Shown here: in pieces, positions 61,236 through 64,000 of the stretch | Layout of the letters: each line of letters starts with the position of its first letter | How positions within the stretch are numbered: the stretch's first letter is position 1 | DNA from: Phycisphaerales bacterium UBA854 | Lineage (GTDB): Bacteria; Planctomycetota; Phycisphaerae; Phycisphaerales; SM1A02 | Direction of reading: 5' to 3' | Length of the DNA stretch: 64,000 nucleotides | Assembly (NCBI GenBank): GCA_002295885.1 | Contig: DBGM01000002.1 | Span: forward strand, 1-64,000 | The notes under the pieces: generated by a model | What the model was told of the DNA's origin: nothing | What the model saw: the letters and a program-made list of their open reading frames with translations, nothing else | Databases searched by the model: none | Program-made: the position numbers and the translations under genes

Positions 61236-62318
61236 TCAGAGCGCCTGCAGTCGACGAGCGGTTTCCAGCTCCATCAGGGCCTCGACCAGCGGCTGGAGTT
61301 CGCCGGCGAGGATGCGCTCGAGGTTGAAGGATTCGCCGAGTCGATGATCGACGGCGATGTTGTCCTTGGAGCGGTAGGTCCTGATCTTCTCGGCCCGGGA
61401 GCCGGAGCCGATCATGGAGTTGCGGGCTTCGGCCCGTTCCGCATCCGCCTCGGACTTCTGTCGTTCGTAGAGCCTGGCCCGCAGCAGCTGCCAGGCCTTC
61501 TGGCGGTTCTGAGCCTGGCTTTTCGTATCCTGCATCCGGACCTCGATGCCCGTGGGTTCGTGGATCAGGTGCACCGCGGTGGCCACCTTGTTGACGTTCT
61601 GGCCCCCCGGACCGGTGGACGTGGTGATCATCTCCCGGACATCGTTCGCATCCAGATCCAGTTCCACCTCCTCCGGCTGGGGAAGCACCGCCACCGTTGC
61701 GGTGGAGGTGTGCACGCGCCCCTGTGATTCCGTGGCCGGCACCCGCTTGACCTGATGGGTGCCTCCTTCGAAGCAGAGGCTGGACCACGCGCCTTCACCT
61801 TCGATCTCGATGATGCACGCCTTGCAGCCGCCGACATCCCCCGGGGCATGATCCAGGGTGTTGAACGTCCAGCCGCGATCGGAGGCGTACCGGCGGTAGA
61901 CCTCCAGCAGGTCGCCGGCCCACAGTGCGGCCTCGTCCCCGCCGACGCCGGCCCGCACCTCGAGGATCAGCGCGGACACGGCCCGGTCCTCGGCGGTCAC
62001 CAGCAGGTTGCGGAGTTCACCGGCGAGGCGTTCCGAATCGTGGCGTGCCTGGGCCAGCTGCTCGCGGGCGAGTTCGATCAGTTCCGCATCGGCTTCCTGG
62101 TCGATGACCTGGACGGCTTCCTCGCCTTGGGCTTCACTGCGGTTCCAGCTTCGGAAGCGGTCCACGATCGGCTGCAGCGCCGCCTTGCGGATCGAGAGGT
62201 TGCGAACCAAGCGGTGATCGACGAGCACGTCCGGATCGAGCAGCTTCGATTCGATGTCCGCGAACTGCTCGTCCAACTCCCGCAGTTTGCGCACCAGGTT
62301 GTCGGCAAGGGAGGTCAT
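61236..62318 (-). CDS. prfA: Peptide chain release factor 1
   Basis: 360 residues, normal length. The catalytic GGQ (238-240, TSTGPGGQNVNKVATAVHLI) and the RF1-type codon-reading tripeptide PAT (194-196, KRVPATESQGRVHTS) are intact. EVRAGVGGDEAALWAGDLLE is the conserved domain I end. It reads UAA and UAG. The frame runs on upstream, but ATG 62318 (MTSLADNLVRKLRELDEQFA) matches the family N-terminus. Confidence 0.96.
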   Translation of the reverse strand: MTSLADNLVRKLRELDEQFADIESKLLDPDVLVDHRLVRNLSIRKAALQPIVDRFRSWNRSEAQGEEAVQVIDQEADAELIELAREQLAQARHDSERLAGELRNLLVTAEDRAVSALILEVRAGVGGDEAALWAGDLLEVYRRYASDRGWTFNTLDHAPGDVGGCKACIIEIEGEGAWSSLCFEGGTHQVKRVPATESQGRVHTSTATVAVLPQPEEVELDLDANDVREMITTSTGPGGQNVNKVATAVHLIHEPTGIEVRMQDTKSQAQNRQKAWQLLRARLYERQKSEADAERAEARNSMIGSGSRAEKIRTYRSKDNIAVDHRLGESFNLERILAGELQPLVEALMELETARRLQAL

Positions 62319-62920
62319 GCAGCGCGGCTCGGTGATGGTGTGTCGTCGACGAACACGATCGTTCGACATGCACCGTACCGTGGACATCGATGCGAAGGAA
62401 GTCGACGAGGAGTGTTGCATCATGGCGCGACGCGATCGACGTGCATGCGTGCGTACGCACGCAGTCCGGCCGCCGGTGTACTTCGCGTGGCCTGGTCCGG
62501 AGGCGAATCCGATCGCGGGTGCGTCCGGGTCGGGGCCTCTTCGTGACTTCGAGGCCGCCCGGGACTCTGTGGGGGCCGGATCGCCATTCATGGGATGCTT
62601 CAAGCTTCATTCAACGGCTCTCCGGGTGGTTTCCCGGGGGTATGGTCGCCGCCCTGAGATGTGAGAAAGTTGTGGATAACTCATGGGGAGATCACTAGGT
62701 CCGAGCAAAATGCCCCTTGAGAGCTCGTGATTTCCCTTTTTTGACTTCAAGCATTGATCGAATGATGTGGACATGCCGGCGGGTGCGGTTTCCTTCCCGT
62801 GGGGCTGTCTTGGAGGTCGGTTTGGTGGGGTACTTGGGGCGTTTGGGGCCCTCCGCACGGGCCTCGCGGAGGAGGGGCCGAAGGCATGGGGCGGCCGTGT
62901 CCTCCGTTTATGGTGAATTC
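62319..62920. other. 602-base non-coding stretch between prfA and the PSCyt1 remnant
   Basis: No convincing gene in either strand. It holds an 18-base perfect palindrome (62446-62463) and one consensus DnaA-box match (62671-62679). It probably contains the prfA promoter, but I could not pick one with confidence. Confidence 0.5.
62446..62463. repeat. 18-base perfect palindrome upstream of prfA
   Basis: TGCGTGCGTACGCACGCA reads the same on both strands and lies about 130 bases upstream of the prfA start. It could be a repressor site or DNA that extrudes or folds. Confidence 0.5.
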
Positions 62921-63240
62921 ATGAAGGGTCGATCGCTGCACTGCTTGATCACCTTCGTTCTGCTGCCCACTGCAGTGGTTCCAGTCATCGCCGATGAGCC
63001 CGTGCGGTACGGCCGCGACATCCGACCGATTGTGTCCGATTGCTGCTTTCTCTGGCATGGTTCCGACCGCGCGCAGCGACAGACCGGTCTCCGCCTCGAC
63101 GGGTTGGACGCCGCGACCGCGCGGAACCGCAATCGTTCCCGGCGATCCGCATTCGTCCGTGTTGTGACAGTGCATCACGACGACTCACGCCGACGTCATG
63201 CCGCCGAGCGACACCACCAAGCCGCGACTCCATGAAGAAG
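62921..63240 (+). pseudogene. Decayed PSCyt1 (DUF1549-type) cytochrome gene, 5' part
   Basis: The first frame starts with a signal peptide (LHCLITFVLLPTAVVPVIA) and RYGRDIRPIVSDCCFLWHG, matching the planctomycete PSCyt1 opening, but the heme motif CxxCH reads CFLWH. After about 63128 the match jumps frame: AIVPGDPHSSVL, an in-frame TGA at 63165, then QCITTTHADVMPPSDTTKPR, which is the MPPxD loop of the same domain. One frameshift, one stop and loss of the heme Cys show that the gene is dead. The catalytic remainder (DUF1549/DUF1553) is gone. Confidence 0.8.
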
Positions 63241-63466
63241 AGCCGTCCCTGGTGCACCGGGGTGAATCAAGCCGGGCATCTCAGGCGGTCGGACCCACGA
63301 CTTCTCATGCAACATCATCGAGAACCCCGTCGGCGTGCACGACCTGCACGTCACGATGCCCCACCTGCTGGGGCTCGATCACGAACGACCGGCCTACCGG
63401 CATCGGGGACGGGACTACCGTCTGTCGGACGTGCACGGGCACGTGGCCCGCGACATCCTTGTGTGA
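63241..63466 (+). pseudogene. DUF1501 protein remnant, C-terminal part only
   Basis: PWCTG in one frame and, after a one-base shift and TGA (63263-63265), IKPGISGGRTHDFSCNII, ENPVGVHDLHVTMPHLLGLD and HERPAYRHRGRDYRLSDVHG, then HVARDILV and a stop at 63464-63466. This is the typical end of planctomycete DUF1501 proteins (VHDLHATxLHLLGLDH…GRDxRLTDVHG). The 5' part of the gene is missing. PSCyt1/DUF1549 and DUF1501 genes are normally neighbours, so an internal deletion fused the two remnants. Confidence 0.82.
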
Positions 63467-63469
63467 ATG

Positions 63470-63494
63470 AAAACACCCCGGCGGGGCCGGGGTG
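63470..63494 (-). terminator. Rho-independent terminator of rpmE
   Basis: CACCCCGGC / GCCGGGGTG, 9 bp with a 3-base loop, followed on the minus strand by TTTTC; it lies 27-52 bases after the rpmE stop. Confidence 0.75.
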
Positions 63495-63521
63495 CGGATC
63501 TGCGGGGGGATGCGTCGGAAG

Positions 63522-63746
63522 TTACTTCTTCTTGTTCTTGAAGTAGTCGCCCTGGAACTTCTTCTGGAACTTCTCGACCCGTCCGGCGGTGTCCACGAAG
63601 GACGACTTGCCGGTGAAGAAGGGATGAGAGCCGGACCAGATTTCGACGTTCAACTCGGGGACGGTGGCCCCGACGGTCATGACCTCTTCACCACGGAAGA
63701 AGACCTTGGCTTCGGGGTAGTACTCGGGGTGGATGCCGTCTTTCAT
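63522..63746 (-). CDS. rpmE: 50S ribosomal protein L31, cysteine-free type
   Basis: 74 residues. MKDGIHPEYYPEAKVFFRGE, VEIWSGSHPFFTGKSSFVDT and AGRVEKFQKKF are the L31 core. The four zinc-binding cysteines of the zinc form are all absent (VFFRGEE and WSGSH in their places), so this is a zinc-independent form. The frame extends upstream, but ATG 63746 gives the family start. L31 bridges the ribosomal subunits. The lysine-rich end is GDYFKNKKK. Confidence 0.95.
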   Translation of the reverse strand: MKDGIHPEYYPEAKVFFRGEEVMTVGATVPELNVEIWSGSHPFFTGKSSFVDTAGRVEKFQKKFQGDYFKNKKK

Positions 63747-63804
63747 GATCGTCTCGTCCGGTTCAAAGGGGTCTGGGGGACTCTTCGGTCCCGCGAAGCC
63801 CCAT

Positions 63805-63832
63805 ATGGTAGACGGGCCGAGCCCAATTGCAA
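63805..63832 (-). promoter_or_regulatory. Candidate promoter of rpmE
   Basis: On the minus strand TTGCAA (63832-63827) and TACCAT (63810-63805), spacer 16, about 60 bases upstream of the rpmE ATG. Confidence 0.55.
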
Positions 63833-63938
63833 GCCTGGGCCCTCCGGAAGGCGTGGAGAGGAGGGAAGAGCTGAACACGGCTGATTTCGCTGGAGTCCGT
63901 GGATCCAAGGACCGAAAAACGGTATTCTGCTCCGTCGA

Positions 63939-64000
63939 TCCCCTGTAGCTCAATGGTAGAGCGAGCGGCTGTTAACCGCTAGGTTGCTGGTTCGAGTCCA
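63939..64000 (+). tRNA. tRNA-Asn (GTT), 3' end cut by window
   Basis: Acceptor strand TCCCCTG, D arm GCTC-AATGGTA-GAGC, anticodon stem AGCGG/CCGCT with anticodon GTT at 63971-63973, variable loop AGGTT, and the start of the T arm (GCTGG TTCGAGT CCA). The window ends within the T stem; the acceptor 3' half lies outside. Confidence 0.97.

Noticed and set aside
62671..62679. Consensus DnaA box (TTATCCACA on the minus strand)
   Set aside because: Only one was noticed; a 9-base match is expected by chance about once in a window of this size, and no dnaA, dnaN or AT-rich unwinding region is nearby.
1..64000. Search for CRISPR arrays, insertion sequences, integrases and attachment sites
   Set aside because: No regular direct repeats, transposase or integrase motifs were seen; the only decayed genes are the PSCyt1/DUF1501 remnants.

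Overview
The window is GC-rich bacterial chromosome, most likely from a marine planctomycete of the class Phycisphaerae. Four signs point there. Secreted proteins end in a PAPGA / hydrophobic / poly-Arg tail. Two FG-GAP proteins end in dockerin-like repeats (GD-x-DTN…DVLDLL…SxWG). Planctomycete-type cytochrome (PSCyt1) and DUF1501 sequences are present. Menaquinone synthesis uses the futalosine-route enzyme MqnA. No mobile element, prophage, CRISPR array or rRNA was seen. The single tRNA (Asn) is cut by the right edge.

Layout. 1-13776: aromatic/acyl-CoA catabolism, nearly all on the minus strand. In transcription order this is a hotdog thioesterase, a paaF-like hydratase, paaG and a paaH-like dehydrogenase. 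A plus-strand secreted protein interrupts, then a thiolase and paaA-B-C-D follow, running straight into E1-alpha, E1-beta and E2 of a 2-oxoacid dehydrogenase, a TlpA-like thioredoxin, and an E3-like flavoprotein cut by the left edge that lacks the redox disulfide. 13828-24536: housekeeping genes (a hydrolase-like protein, fumC, a sirtuin with a HEAT-repeat protein, a TPR protein, rpsR, a glutaminase-fold protein, ygfZ, a 54-residue membrane protein, mvaB, a phosphoesterase). 24546-29046: minus-strand run lipoprotein-ftsW-murG-hypothetical-diguanylate cyclase-phosphoesterase. 29222-34028: miaB, then three related secreted proteins with a tail sorting signal, the last two near-copies with near-copy terminators. 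34151-40678: TPR-sulfotransferase, rho, psuG, DEAD-box helicase, alr. 40928-47198: mqnA coupled to a large multi-HTH regulator, rpsI/rplM, a CPBP protease and mrp. 47280-49255: a PSCyt1 protein and a secreted hyaluronidase-like protein. 49362-59422: cell-surface and sulfation block (O-antigen-polymerase-like and flippase-like membrane proteins, two FG-GAP/dockerin proteins, sulfotransferase, glycosyltransferase, sat, cysC). 59506-64000: prepilin-like protein, a hypothetical protein, prfA, decayed PSCyt1 and DUF1501 genes, rpmE, tRNA-Asn.

How the parts may work together. The paa genes encode the epoxidase (PaaABC plus the maturation factor PaaD), ring isomerase, hydratase, dehydrogenase and thiolase of phenylacetyl-CoA breakdown. 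No paaK, paaE or paaZ is visible. The dehydrogenase complex in the same transcription unit could supply phenylacetyl-CoA from phenylpyruvate; this is inference. Sat and CysC would make PAPS, the sulfate donor for the two sulfotransferases, so the 49-59 kb block may build a sulfated surface glycan.

Odd points: the E3-like protein without redox cysteines, a double-domain PaaB, a Rho without the aromatic RNP1 motif, an alpha/beta hydrolase with a changed nucleophile elbow, the four-HTH regulator after mqnA, and the PSCyt1/DUF1501 remnants between rpmE and prfA. I did not recognise a wholly new multi-gene system with confidence. The paa/2-oxoacid dehydrogenase cluster is the best candidate for unusual biology.
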